NCBI GenBank assembly: GCA_016217545.1
Contig: JACRHT010000016.1
Location: forward strand, 496,001 to 560,000
DNA length: 64,000 bases
Reading direction: 5' to 3'
Origin: Opitutia bacterium
GTDB taxonomy: Bacteria > Verrucomicrobiota > Verrucomicrobiia > Opitutales > Opitutaceae
Part shown: piece after piece, positions 18,701-25,286 of the stretch
Layout of the letters: every line of letters starts with the position of its first letter
Position numbering within the stretch: the first letter of the stretch is position 1
The notes under the pieces: generated by a model
What the model saw: only the letters and a program-made list of their open reading frames with translations
Databases searched by the model: none
Told to the model about the DNA's origin: nothing
Made by a program: the position numbers and the translations under genes

Positions 18701-19152
18701 CCGTCGGCGGGGGTGAGCGTGAGGTTCACGCTGTAGCTGATTGAACCCTGCGCGCGGAAGGTGGTGCGCGGCGAGAGCGGACAATACGGCCGACCGATCT
18801 TTAGGACATAACCCGCCGGCACGTCGAATTGGATGTCGGCCCAGTCGTAATCGCCGGCGGAAAATTGAAAACTGTAGAGCTGACCTGGCTTCACCGAGAA
18901 AGCGAAGTTCGCGCCGTCGGTCGTCGTCGCCTTGTTGGGGCCGTTGTCGGGCGCCACGTCGAGAACGCGAGTGCCAGGTGACGAGGCTGCGGCCGCGTTC
19001 ATGTAGTAGAGGCCGTTGACGCGGAGCTTGCCGCGAACGCCGAGCAGAACTTCGTTTGGCTGGTAGGGCTTGATCTGCGCGAAAAGGGTGGCGCCGGGCA
19101 GCAACGCGAGCAGCGCGCACCGCGCGAGAAGGAGGAAAATCGAGCGGCTCAT
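12703..19152 (-). CDS. Secreted RHS-repeat polymorphic toxin with possible ART-like C-terminus
   Basis: 2149 residues. A signal peptide (MSRSIFLLLARCALLALLPG) is followed by a ~700-residue N-terminal part with no domain I can name. Many YD/RHS repeats (for example YTYDHFRRLIGEVDPRTGN, YDSYGRLNAVSADG) span roughly residues 750-1700. The RHS core near 1780-1819 has GLRYYSPSLGRFVNRDP and ends at DRLGL, where RHS proteins self-cleave. The variable tail (1820-2149) ends with a compact domain at ~2029-2120: LYRAVSPAEAADL, EVKYFSTSAEGAASYA, GPYTIIRTD, DRGIPAVVVPTEQL. The Arg in a first strand and the YFSTS motif recall ADP-ribosyltransferase toxins (R-S-E class), but the catalytic Glu is not certain. 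The 5' end overlaps the preceding gene (ATGA) and the 3' end abuts the EF-Tu-like gene. It is the main effector of this operon. Confidence 0.85.
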   Translation of the reverse strand: MSRSIFLLLARCALLALLPGATLFAQIKPYQPNEVLLGVRGKLRVNGLYYMNAAAASSPGTRVLDVAPDNGPNKATTTDGANFAFSVKPGQLYSFQFSAGDYDWADIQFDVPAGYVLKIGRPYCPLSPRTTFRAQGSISYSVNLTLTPADGLFSLAAGYGTNPSLQPKVNWGISLGAMPDGNWAGAVRWWQREFDDALLSNSSLSYDGSVAQGIYTAAYADGSLKYIDADNVVVIIERGANRGYSIKFYTGDTWITGITADTDHVPNVNGATPFVTYEVSNPNPNGSTLDPAYGIDLKRTQPYLDDAGNPATKTDHWIIKRELRAGQYALVMSQADGARDVVVVATTPSSGQWTETTTVGTVSKVQRTFQTFPWGTEITSEVNDPQGAALTTTYDYHAGSYSYYNVGAVYWSPGSASVGKLKKITRPDGSWETYSYYEDSARYGQLKQILRPWDDAPSETSGTAQVMSYAYAAESIATNANVQIVPGLSFLSQLAGVETQVGATSVGRVYYATPTATVDPSNGFPVFDPLPISLSTAYSVWPSGDAPIVTRTQRAYSGASAYETTVTRTFASWANPDYAGKLYSQTNPDGTRTSASYHTGTYADYTESTTQWSQTGFAPGAGSARCDTFLTGASTNPGMGAVQFTTDTISTTAIDPVWMVPFKSLRTQTIYDVFARPVLNLTYVFVGGTSFQLIGWEKRAYNIDGTLASKQTHTGELWSGTYVAGRLRAETRPDGTITKYTYNALNQVTEREELGQPGETPIWPGQPALRTVYTVDLLGRVTQTAVLASNNQPGRVSSASYNLAGQLVSETAEDGLSTTYAYTNAGRTVTATLPGGATKVVSRLRDGSTASVTGTAIVAEHCSKSIGTGGSVIQQTNLATASSPRWVKSYRDWLGRSTREERPTTLAGITFNKISVYNTFGQLVRLEQTNLANTLYTYNALGELEFSGLDVNANGQLDLASMDRIQKSETTIVSAGGAWWTQTLNYVYNQDNSATPLQQSKQLTRLLPYAGGNYAGGIAFLQAHNYDLFGNATVATTTLNRPARLVTVTTDVPGSSVDDITWTRNGLLLKKQTAQNLTYSYTYDHFRRLIGEVDPRTGNAETAYYPNGNIGAAGKVQFKKDTAGNQTSYTYSAATGRLTAETNAQGKTRYFSYTARGEIGTQWGATTYPVAYDYSAYGERTAMATFRGGSDWGQPTWPATAGPADLTTWAYDPATGTLTSKTDAANKTVSYTYDARLQLKTRTWARNVTTTYSYSAVTGEQTGLDYSDSTPDLSYTHNRLGQTATVTDATGTRSFAYGATTMLPTSETLPSTFASRVLSRSYQTSGVVGRYQGYSLSGASGTGTDITSSYGYDSYGRLNAVSADGTTFNYAYTPNSTLLASIADTASGWTQTRTYLTNADNLDVLETKFSTATLAKFDYAYDSLLRRTELIQSGNMFNRYIGGGLVTKWTYDDRSEVTSAKSYHGTNPTDLSQPVGQRDYGFSFDNIGNRISSSVDSHATGYTSSPLNQIATRSPHGSVAVTGLAPAAATVSVNGSATGVARQGEYFSTAFCANNATAALWLSLTTASSYGGSNTRGVYLARTGQTYQYDFDGNLTSDEQWDYTWDAENRLVSIQTTAVAASLGAPNQRFVFTYDHQGRRVSKQAFTWSSGWVLQGERRFIYDGWNLIAEYTVSGSTLTLAGAYHWGLDVVGDLVRSGGVGALLQVWLFGQGAHAVVYDANGNLGGLVNPATGAFSALYEYGPFGETLRAEGPVAQSNPFRFSTKYTDNETGLVYYGLRYYSPSLGRFVNRDPSEEQGGLNLYAFCRNNGVNSWDRLGLDTKDVDGGTGVGWGIDQFTGSTALTGSGDRNDMGFMDVIIGSDGSFHTPTSSERAAMNAAFAAAVISNSLAAMQGAMQSVTAANLSTISSQLASSMRNLAMTPSTTPGSLRFVDYTFSDGQNYGSGRDSLYGAGVALAFAVSPELGGRAIGAAVQSNVDVSSYSFQLGAEGMMNLGSAAVIEAAPILSSLGSASRTLTISSEAASSTTPLYRAVSPAEAADLAATQTFRNPMGTEVKYFSTSAEGAASYARQTYGTGLYEGPYTIIRTDAPTTLVENPLLRASVDRGIPAVVVPTEQLPKLAPPTALPATPLPPKLPTIRAGGAGVGKRG

Positions 19153-19484
19153 TTGGTGTCAAGCCGCAGGCCGGTGGTGAGCTGTTCCTCGATGGCGCGC
19201 AGTTCGCCGAGCTTCTGCTGCTCCAGCGCTTGCACGCGATCGCGCTTGCGTGCGGACTTCGTCTCCTTCGCGGCGCGCCGCGCGTCATTGCGGGCGGTAA
19301 TCAGTTCCAGCATGAGGTCGTTTTTCTGGGCCTGGAGTTTCCTCATTTCTGCTGGAGCGAGGCGGACGAAGCCGGCCGGCACCGGCTGGGGGCGCTCGGC
19401 AGAGGAAGCGACCGGAGATTTGGATTGGGCCAATGCGGCCACTGCAGTGCATCCTAACACGAGGAGGCGGAGCCATGTTTTCAT
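19149..19484 (-). CDS. Small exported coiled-coil protein of the RHS operon
   Basis: 111 residues. A signal peptide (MKTWLRLLVLGCTAVAALAQ) is followed by a Lys/Arg/Glu-rich helical segment from ~50 on (LQAQKNDLMLELITARNDAR and KRDRVQALEQQKLGELRAIE) that should form a coiled coil. No known family was recognised. The stop overlaps the RHS start as ATGA, so translation is probably coupled. The position suggests an accessory or chaperone role for RHS export or anchoring, which is inference only. Confidence 0.65.
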   Translation of the reverse strand: MKTWLRLLVLGCTAVAALAQSKSPVASSAERPQPVPAGFVRLAPAEMRKLQAQKNDLMLELITARNDARRAAKETKSARKRDRVQALEQQKLGELRAIEEQLTTGLRLDTK

Positions 19485-19528
19485 CGCAGAGAAAAGGTGA
19501 ATGGGAAGAAGACGGACCGCGCCGCAGC

Positions 19529-20758
19529 TCAGAGCGGCGTAAAGACGACGAATGACGCGGCGGTGGTGACGTTGAGCGTGGCCGCAGGGGACTCACTTCC
19601 ATCGGTGGCAATGGCACGCACACTGTAAGCATACGGTGTGCTCGGCTGGGCGTTGAAATCGCTGAACGCCGTGCTGTTCCAAGGAGAACTGTTGAGCTTA
19701 GCGCCGTTCCGATAGACGTTGTAGCCGGTGGCCCCGGAAACAGATGTCCAACTAAGCGCAACCTCATAGGAGAGACGGTTGACCGCTTGTAGGTTGGCGG
19801 GAGCGGACAGACCGCTAACGGTGAAGACGATCCACTGATCGACGTAGTTGTAGCCGGAAGTGTCGACCACGCGCACCTGCCACGTGTATGGGCCGGTTTG
19901 CGTCGGGGTGTAGCTTTGCGAACCCGGTTGCTGGTTGCCAAGCGACTCCAAGGTGCCGTCCGGCCGCCAGATCGTGCCGCCGATCCAGCCAATGCCGAAG
20001 TTCGCGAAGCCGGCGCGCGTGAGCGTCACTGGAACGCCGACTGTAGTTGTGGTGGGTGCGACCGACGAACTCGGTGAAATCACGGCCGCAGTCACGTTCC
20101 ACGTCAGTGTTTTGGTGTCGGTGCCCGCCGCGTTGGCGGCGCTAATGGTGGAAGAATAAGTGCCGCCGGTGGTCGGGAAAAACGTGACGAAGCCGGTGGA
20201 GGTGTTGAATCCCGCCGATCCCGGCGGCAATCCGCTCAGGCCGAAACTCGTTGGGCTGTTGGTCGCGGTAATCTGGTAGCTTGTATTGAAGCCCTGATTC
20301 ACGTTCATGCTCAGCTGGGAGGTGATGACCGGCACGGGACTTGGAACTCCGATCGCGTAAACGTAATCGCCGCTATACCAAGGGCGGCCGTCCATCACTT
20401 GCACGCGCACGTAATGCGTTCCGGCTGAAGTCACCGTGAAACTCGCCCAGCCCTCGGCAGGCGAACGCCATGGATCGAGCCAGCCGTGAATCTGAGTCCA
20501 ACCCGACTCGCCGGGACGCTGGATGTAGACATTGATCGCCAGAATCAGCGGCATGTATCCCGCGTTCCAGTCGTTGCCATCCGAGTTGTCGGAGTAGTTT
20601 CCGTGTGTCCCGACACCAATGCTCACCGACTGTCCCACCGTGGCCGTAGGCGGCACACTGATCCAATCCACCGTCGGCGGCGTGACCAAGTCGGCCCGCG
20701 CGCAGAGGAATGCAATGACCAGTCCGCCTAGGACCGTCCAAAGTCGTGCGCCTTGCAT
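19529..20758 (-). CDS. Secreted Ig-like/fibronectin type III protein of the RHS operon
   Basis: 409 residues. The start at 20758 is preferred over GTG at 20767 because AAGGAG lies 8 nt upstream. The signal peptide is MQGARLWTVLGGLVIAFLCA. An N-terminal beta-sandwich region is followed by a putative Ig (He_PIG-like) domain at ~145-225 (NSPTSFGLSGLPPGSAGFNT, GFVTFFPTTGGTYSSTISA), an Ig-like stretch, and a C-terminal FN3 domain (APANLQAVNRLSYEVALSW and GYNVYRNG). Such domains mediate surface adhesion or spacing. It starts 5 nt after the preceding gene ends, so it belongs to the same operon. Confidence 0.75.
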   Translation of the reverse strand: MQGARLWTVLGGLVIAFLCARADLVTPPTVDWISVPPTATVGQSVSIGVGTHGNYSDNSDGNDWNAGYMPLILAINVYIQRPGESGWTQIHGWLDPWRSPAEGWASFTVTSAGTHYVRVQVMDGRPWYSGDYVYAIGVPSPVPVITSQLSMNVNQGFNTSYQITATNSPTSFGLSGLPPGSAGFNTSTGFVTFFPTTGGTYSSTISAANAAGTDTKTLTWNVTAAVISPSSSVAPTTTTVGVPVTLTRAGFANFGIGWIGGTIWRPDGTLESLGNQQPGSQSYTPTQTGPYTWQVRVVDTSGYNYVDQWIVFTVSGLSAPANLQAVNRLSYEVALSWTSVSGATGYNVYRNGAKLNSSPWNSTAFSDFNAQPSTPYAYSVRAIATDGSESPAATLNVTTAASFVVFTPL

Positions 20759-20763
20759 GGCTT

Positions 20764-21462
20764 TCACTCCTTGGGGTCGATGATGCCGAGAATGGTCGTC
20801 GCCTTGCCGGGCAACGCTCCGTCAAATTCAAGGAGGACGACAAACCTGCCGGACTTAGTCGTCGAACCGGGCGCCACCTTCACATTCCATTCCGTCGGCG
20901 AGAGCTTTTCCAAAACCGCCGAGCTGTTACCGAGCGCTCTAGCGTTCTTTGGTGTTACCGTGTTCGCCACGACCGTGAGCTTAACCGTCTTGGCGGCAAG
21001 TGTCTCCCCCGCCGCCCAGTGCAGTTCTCGCGTGGACAACTGCACGACGGTCTCGCGCGCGATTCTCAGATGAACTTCCTTGATGCCTTGGTCGGTTAAG
21101 ACGCGAACCGCATCGATATCTCCGTCCGTGTTGTCGGCCGCGCTGTAGACGATGGAAATCGCCTCCTCCTTGCCGGCGGGAATCGTGCTAGGGAAATCCG
21201 CGATGAAGACGCCGCGCGTCGCTTGCACGCCGAGGACCTTCATCACCTTCTCTCCACCGTTCTTAAACGGCATCAGAAGCACAGTGGTGTCACGCTGGTT
21301 CCACTTCAGCGAGATTTCATAAACGGGCGGTAGCGGCTGGCCATTGACCAGCGGAGAAACCACTGCGCGTAATGGCACATCCGCCGGCGGAACCGAGACG
21401 GATTGAGCAATACCGGATAGAGCGAACAGAGTCGCTGACACGCAAACAAGGGGAGTCCTCAT
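20764..21462 (-). CDS. Exported beta-rich protein, first gene of the RHS operon
   Basis: 232 residues. The start was chosen at MRTPLVCVSATLFALSGIAQ because it gives a signal peptide; an upstream in-frame start at 21516 would add a charged, unlikely leader. The mature protein is beta-rich and resembles DUF1573-type Ig domains: VFIADFPSTIPAGKEEAISI, a KVMKVLGVQATRG strand and VQLSTRELHWAAGETLAAKT. Function is unknown. A DUF1573-like assignment is tentative. The gene is separated by only ~120 bp from the IS3 end, so the natural promoter may have been altered by that insertion. Confidence 0.6.
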   Translation of the reverse strand: MRTPLVCVSATLFALSGIAQSVSVPPADVPLRAVVSPLVNGQPLPPVYEISLKWNQRDTTVLLMPFKNGGEKVMKVLGVQATRGVFIADFPSTIPAGKEEAISIVYSAADNTDGDIDAVRVLTDQGIKEVHLRIARETVVQLSTRELHWAAGETLAAKTVKLTVVANTVTPKNARALGNSSAVLEKLSPTEWNVKVAPGSTTKSGRFVVLLEFDGALPGKATTILGIIDPKE

Positions 21463-21632
21463 AGGGAATGAATCACGCCGCCGGTGGCCCCCTGCTGCGA
21501 TAGAACTCACAATCACGAATCTTGAGTCGTTCGCTCAAGGACATTCGGGACAGATCACTCAAAATAAGGATCGCTTCGGCAGCCGTGAAAGGTCTGAAGT
21601 GGCCTCGAATTTTTGCGCCGCCGAGAGGGTTA

Positions 21633-21657
21633 GTCTGGGCCAAGAAAGGCCCCAGAC
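21633..21657 (+). promoter_or_regulatory. Hairpin abutting the IS3 OrfA start codon
   Basis: GTCTGGGCC (21633-21641) can pair with GGCCCCAGAC (21648-21657), with a short loop AAGAAA. The right arm ends directly at the ATG of OrfA at 21658. The only purine-rich ribosome-binding-like sequence, AAGAAAGG, lies in the loop and stem, so the structure could limit translation of the transposase. This is a structure-based inference. Confidence 0.45.
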
Positions 21658-21922
21658 ATGAAGAGCAAGAGATACACGACAGAAGAGAGGATCCGGATTC
21701 TGCGCGAAGCCGATGCCGGCGGGCACACGATCGCGGAGCCGTGCAAGGAGAAGAACATCCCGGAGGTGACGTTCCACCGCTGGAAGCGCGAGTTCGGGAT
21801 GATGGAAGTGAACGACGCGAAGCGAATGAAGGAGTCGGAGCGGGAGAACACCGAACTGAAGAAGATGCTGGCGGACTCGCTGCTGGAGAATCGGGTGCTG
21901 CGCTTCGTGAACGAAAAAAATT
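21658..21922 (+). CDS. IS3-family transposase OrfA
   Basis: Helix-turn-helix protein typical of IS3 OrfA: MKSKRYTTEERIRILREADA, EVTFHRWKREFGMM, then a zipper-like tail (SERENTELKKMLADSLLENR). The conserved part ends at the A7 run at 21914-21920. The frame itself stays open beyond that point to 22644, but the downstream translation there is not transposase-like. OrfB is in the +1 frame relative to OrfA, so a fused transframe product would need loss of one A or a +1 shift at the A7 run. Independent start of OrfB at 21923 is the alternative. Confidence 0.8.
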
Positions 21923-22855
21923 ATGAGCCCGGGGCACAAGAAGCAGATGGTGCAGGCGGTGATCGCCGAGCGCCTGTGCTCCGGGCGCCAGGCGTGCCGG
22001 TTCCTGCGGCTGGCGCGGGCCACCTGGTGGTATCGCGCCGGGGAGCGCAGCGAGCGCCAGCAGCAGCTGGTCGCCCGCGGCCACGCGCTGTCCGAGCGAC
22101 ATCCGCGCTACGGCTACCGACGCATCGCGGCGATGTTACGCGACGAGGGTTGGTTGGTGGGCAAGCGCCAGGTGCAGCGACTGCGGCGAGCGGAAGGACT
22201 GCGCGTGCCACCGACCAAACGCAAGTTGGCGCGGCGCGGCCACTCGACCGGGCTGCCGACCCAGGCGACGCACCGCGGGCACGTCTGGACGTGGGACTTC
22301 ATCGCCGACGCCACCGTGCGCGGCGGCGCCCTACGGATGCTCACGGTGCTCGACGAGTATACCCGCGAGTGCCACGTCCTGCGGGCCGACCGGGCCCTGA
22401 AGTCCGGAGACGTGATCCGGCTGGTGAGGGACGCCATCGAGCAGCACGGCGCCCCGGAGTATATCCGCTCGGACAACGGTTCGGAGTTCATCGCCAAGGA
22501 ACTCCAGCAGTGGCTGGCCGATCAGAAGATCCGGACCATCTACATCGAACCGGCCAGTCCTTGGCAGAACGGGTTGGTGGAATCCTTCCACGGACGCTTC
22601 CGCGACGAGTGCCTCAACCGCGAGCAGCTCTGGACGCTGACTGAGGCTCGCATCGTCATCGAGGACTTCCGCATCGACTACAACACCCGCCGGCCGCACA
22701 GTCGGCTCGGCTATCGCAGCCCCGCGCGTTACGCCGCCCAACTTACCGCTGTCCCGACTCCGGTCGGCCTCCCGGCCTCCCTCCGTCGGGACAGCTGCAA
22801 CGACAACCGTAAGCGTCGCTTCGGGTGCCTCGTAGATACGGTAGTTCCGAGGTGA
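21923..22855 (+). CDS. IS3-family transposase OrfB (3' end replaced by IS66 sequence)
   Basis: 310 residues with an HTH_21-like N-terminal part (RYGYRRIAAMLRDEGWLVGK) and an integrase core. The DDE triad is readable as D125 (TWDFIADAT), D184 (IRSDNGSEF) and E220 (ENGLVESFHG-like context, NGLVESFHGRFRDE), with 35 residues between the last two, and ends with YNTRRPHSRLGYRSPARYAA. IS66 inserted after base 22808. Joining 22808 to 25220 restores AAC-CGA-TAG, so the original protein ended ...CNDNR. The present last ~15 residues come from the IS66 left end. The catalytic domain is intact, so the protein could still act. Confidence 0.85.
   Translation: MSPGHKKQMVQAVIAERLCSGRQACRFLRLARATWWYRAGERSERQQQLVARGHALSERHPRYGYRRIAAMLRDEGWLVGKRQVQRLRRAEGLRVPPTKRKLARRGHSTGLPTQATHRGHVWTWDFIADATVRGGALRMLTVLDEYTRECHVLRADRALKSGDVIRLVRDAIEQHGAPEYIRSDNGSEFIAKELQQWLADQKIRTIYIEPASPWQNGLVESFHGRFRDECLNREQLWTLTEARIVIEDFRIDYNTRRPHSRLGYRSPARYAAQLTAVPTPVGLPASLRRDSCNDNRKRRFGCLVDTVVPR
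22801..22808. repeat. Left 8-bp target-site duplication of IS66
   Basis: CGACAACC, identical to 25212-25219 and immediately outside the IS66 left end. Eight base pairs is the usual IS66 target duplication length, so the insertion is young or at least undisturbed. Confidence 0.95.
22809..22833 (+). repeat. IS66 left terminal inverted repeat
   Basis: Starts GTAAGCGTCGCTTCGGGTGC. It matches the reverse complement of 25187-25211 at 23 of 25 positions. GTAAGCG is the typical IS66 terminus. Confidence 0.95.
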
Positions 22856-22867
22856 TAAGGTCGGTGG

Positions 22868-23230
22868 GTGGCAAATACGGTATCTACGGAATTGGTGCAC
22901 CATGGTGAGAGGCGCGATCGTGCCGGACGCCGGCGCGTGCCGCGGGAGCGGCGGGAGCAGCTGTTGGCAGCGTTTCGCGAGAGCGGCCTGACGGCCGTGG
23001 CGTTCGCGGAGCGGGAGGGTGTCTGTTACACGACGTTTTGCCACTGGCTGCAGCGGGCGAAGCACGCGCCGCGCGTGAGCGGTGCCTCGACGGTGAGGTT
23101 TGCAGAGGTGGCGTTGCCGTTGCCGAGCGTCAGTGCGAGTGGTCTCGAAGTGCGATTGGCGGATGGCACGGTGGTGCGTGGAGGCGGGGTCGAGGAACTG
23201 GCCGCGCTGGTGCGGGCGCTGCGGAGCTGA
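22868..23230 (+). CDS. tnpA: IS66 accessory protein TnpA
   Basis: 120 residues with a GTG start. The helix-turn-helix segment RREQLLAAFRESGLTAVAFA followed by CYTTFCHWLQRAK is typical of IS66 TnpA (IS66 Orf1). The C-terminus ends with VEELAALVRALRS, the usual family ending. It is a DNA-binding accessory protein needed with TnpB for efficient transposition in studied IS66 elements. It lies 6 bp upstream of tnpB. The 5' end overlaps a subterminal repeat of the element, so autoregulation is possible. Confidence 0.85.
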   Translation: MANTVSTELVHHGERRDRAGRRRVPRERREQLLAAFRESGLTAVAFAEREGVCYTTFCHWLQRAKHAPRVSGASTVRFAEVALPLPSVSASGLEVRLADGTVVRGGGVEELAALVRALRS

Positions 23231-23236
23231 GCGGCG

Positions 23237-23593
23237 ATGCTGTCGTTCCCGCACTCGGTCCGGATCTTCGTGGCGGTGGAGCCGGTGGACATGAGAAAAC
23301 AATACGACGGGCTGTGGCTCGCCGCGCAGTCGCAGTTGGGCGAAGATCCGAAGCAGGGCGCGGTATTTTGCTTCACGAATCGCGAGCGCACGCGCCTGAA
23401 GTTGCTGTATTGGGACGGCACGGGAGTGGTGATCGTCGCCAAGCGACTCGAGACCGGCCGGTTCTCCTGGCCGGAGCCGAGCGAGGCGAAGCGCAAACTC
23501 TCGCTGACGCCGGAGGCGCTGGCGCTGATCGTCGGCGGAGTGGATTTGAAAACCGCCACGTTGAAGCCGTGGTATGAGAGGGACGAAAAATAA
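23237..23593 (+). CDS. tnpB: IS66 accessory protein TnpB
   Basis: 118 residues, the normal length for IS66 Orf2. Family motifs are RIFVAVEPVDMRKQYDGLWL, GAVFCFTNRERTRLKLLYWD and FSWPEPSEAKRKLSLTPEAL. Its biochemical role in transposition is unknown, but it is required for full activity in characterised IS66 elements. No truncation is seen. Confidence 0.9.
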   Translation: MLSFPHSVRIFVAVEPVDMRKQYDGLWLAAQSQLGEDPKQGAVFCFTNRERTRLKLLYWDGTGVVIVAKRLETGRFSWPEPSEAKRKLSLTPEALALIVGGVDLKTATLKPWYERDEK

Positions 23594-23641
23594 TATAACG
23601 CGCGCGGAACTTTTGGCGCGCGAGTTGCACTCAACGCGCGC

Positions 23642-25117
23642 ATGTCCACCACCGCCGCGCCGCTCGACGAAGTCGCGCTCCTGAAACAGGAGGTGGCGTT
23701 GCTACGCGCGCAGATCGAGTGGTTCAAAAAGCAACTCTTCGGTGCGGGCAAGAGCGAGAAGCTGGATCGCGCGCAACTGCTCTTGCAGATCGACGCGCTG
23801 GAAAAAGCTGCGGCGGCCGCCGAGCGTCCGGTCGAGACGATCACCTACGAGCGCGCCGCCGGCCCAGCGCCGAAGCGCACGCTGCCGGCGGAATCCTTCG
23901 CGCACTTGCCGGTGAAGGAGACGGTGGTGATCGAGCCGGAGGCTGTGAAAGCGGACCCTGCGCTCTACGAGCAGATCGGCGAGGAGCGCACGTTCGAGGT
24001 GGATGTGGTGCCGCCGCAGCTGTTCAAGCGCGAGATCGTGCGCCCGAAGTATCGGCATCTTCTGGACCGGAGCCGGGCGCCGTTGTTGGCGCCGGCGCCG
24101 AAGCGCGTGGTCAGTGGCGGCTTCGCGTCGGCGGGATTGATCGCGTGGGCGCTGACCGCGAAATTTTGCGACCACCTGCCTCTGTTCAGGCAAGAGAAGA
24201 TGCTGGCGCGGTGGGGCGCTCCGATCTCGCGGCAGAACTTGAGCGAGTGGGTCGGGATGGCGAGCGCTCAGCTCGAGCCGCTGGTCAAAGTGATGAAGCA
24301 AGACTTGCTGGCCAGTGGTTACGTCCAGGCCGATGAAACTCCCATCCGCTGCAACGACCCGGACCTGCGGGATGGGAAAACTACCACGGGATGGCTGTGG
24401 GCGTTGTCGCGCCCCGGAGGCGATGTCGTCTTCGAGTGGCGATTGTCTCGTCGGCACGAAGAGGCCGAGCGGCTGCTCGGCGACTACCGAGGTGTTTTGC
24501 ACACGGACGGATACGCCGCCTACGGCGTGTTTGTTCGCAGCCATCCGCACGTCGAGTGGGCCGGATGCTGGGCGCATGCTCGCCGGCAGTTTATCGAAGC
24601 GGCGGCGGAGCGGCCGCGCACCGCGGAACGCGTGCTGCGCCTGATCAGTGAACTTTACGCGCTCGAGACGCAATGGGACGAGCAGCAGGTCGGTGATCGC
24701 CGCGCGGCGCTCCGACAGGAACACTTTGCCCGCCCGCTCGCGCGACTGCGTCGATTGGTGCTCGCGCTGCAGAAGCGTGTGCTTCCTCGCTCCGGCCTCG
24801 GCCAGGCTTGCACGTATCTGCTCGGCCAATGGACGCCGCTCACCGCTCACCTGAATCACAGCCAAACCAAGCTCGATACCAACGCCGTCGAGAACGCGAT
24901 CCGCCCCTCAAAGCTTGGCGCGAAAAACTGGCTCTTCATCGGACATCCCGACGCCGGCGATCGCGCGGCCGTGATTTACTCACTGGTCATCAGCTGCCAG
25001 CGCCACGGCCATGATCCTCATGCTTACCTGCGCGACGTGCTGGCCCGGCTACCGTCGATGACCACGGCCGACGACTTGCGGCCGCTGCTGCCCGCGCACT
25101 GGAGCGCGGCATCATAG
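23642..25117 (+). CDS. tnpC: IS66 transposase TnpC
   Basis: 491 residues, full length for IS66. A coiled-coil N-terminus (VALLKQEVALLRAQIEWFKK) is followed by the family segment IEWFKKQLFGAGKSEKLD. The catalytic domain runs from ~150 to 470. Probable DDE residues are D near 230 in YVQADETPIRC, D near 288 in VLHTDGYAAY and E near 417 in LDTNAVENAIRP. The C-terminus has GAKNWLFIGHPDAGDRAAVI and YSLVISCQRHGHDPHAYLRD, diagnostic for the family. The gene follows tnpB after 48 bp. Confidence 0.95.
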   Translation: MSTTAAPLDEVALLKQEVALLRAQIEWFKKQLFGAGKSEKLDRAQLLLQIDALEKAAAAAERPVETITYERAAGPAPKRTLPAESFAHLPVKETVVIEPEAVKADPALYEQIGEERTFEVDVVPPQLFKREIVRPKYRHLLDRSRAPLLAPAPKRVVSGGFASAGLIAWALTAKFCDHLPLFRQEKMLARWGAPISRQNLSEWVGMASAQLEPLVKVMKQDLLASGYVQADETPIRCNDPDLRDGKTTTGWLWALSRPGGDVVFEWRLSRRHEEAERLLGDYRGVLHTDGYAAYGVFVRSHPHVEWAGCWAHARRQFIEAAAERPRTAERVLRLISELYALETQWDEQQVGDRRAALRQEHFARPLARLRRLVLALQKRVLPRSGLGQACTYLLGQWTPLTAHLNHSQTKLDTNAVENAIRPSKLGAKNWLFIGHPDAGDRAAVIYSLVISCQRHGHDPHAYLRDVLARLPSMTTADDLRPLLPAHWSAAS

Positions 25118-25124
25118 TCGCATC

Positions 25125-25150
25125 GGAAGTGCCGTAGTTACGGCACTTCC
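25125..25150. repeat. 26-bp palindrome after tnpC of IS66
   Basis: GGAAGTGCCGTA, GT, TACGGCACTTCC: two perfect 12-bp arms with a 2-nt centre, 8 bp after the tnpC stop. No T-tract follows, so it may be a recognition site or an attenuating structure, not a classical terminator. Confidence 0.6.
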
Positions 25151-25186
25151 AATCCGTCCTGCACAAATACCGTATTTACCTCGTCA

Positions 25187-25211
25187 ACGAGGCACTCGGA
25201 GCGACGCTTAC
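25187..25211 (-). repeat. IS66 right terminal inverted repeat
   Basis: Reads ACGAGGCACTCGGAGCGACG and ends GCTTAC at 25211. Its reverse complement begins GTAAGCGTCGCTCC. It pairs with 22809-22833. Confidence 0.95.
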
Positions 25212-25219
25212 CGACAACC
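25212..25219. repeat. Right 8-bp target-site duplication of IS66
   Basis: CGACAACC, identical to 22801-22808. Bases 25220 onward (GATAG...) continue the interrupted IS3 sequence. Confidence 0.95.
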
Positions 25220-25286
25220 GATAGATCAACCCATAACAACATCCCGGACCAACACCCGGGGTGGCTCGAAAAGTCGGGGCCGGTCA

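Larger units (their letters stand above)
22809..25211 (+). mobile_element. Complete IS66-family insertion sequence (2403 bp)
   Basis: Bounded by 25-bp inverted repeats beginning GTAAGCGTCGCT (2 mismatches in 25) and an exact 8-bp direct repeat, CGACAACC. It carries the three standard IS66 genes tnpA, tnpB and tnpC on the + strand. Subterminal words AAATACGGTATCTAC (near 22873) and, inverted at the other end, CAAATACCGTATTTAC (near 25165) are candidate transposase-binding sites. All three genes look intact, so the element is probably transposition-competent. It lies in the last codons of the IS3 OrfB gene. Confidence 0.95.
21586..25286 (+). mobile_element. IS3-family insertion sequence, interrupted by IS66
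   Basis: The element carries OrfA and OrfB. Without the IS66 insert (22809-25219 including one target copy) it would be ~1.29 kb, a normal IS3 length. The right end is well placed at 25286. Read from the right it begins TGACCGGCCCCGACTTTTCG, and the frame of an IS481 transposase resumes immediately outside. The left end is proposed at 21586 (TGAAAGGTCTGAAGTGGCCT) from partial similarity (TGA, GG, TCGA positions) and is less certain. No matching 3-4 bp target duplication was found (left flank AGCCG, right flank CGCG). Confidence 0.65.

Noticed and set aside
21923..22644. Continuation of the IS3 OrfA frame past the A7 run as a 328-residue protein.
   Set aside because: After the A7 run the OrfA frame reads Arg/Ala/Pro-rich sequence, while the OrfB frame shows a complete DDE transposase over the same bases.
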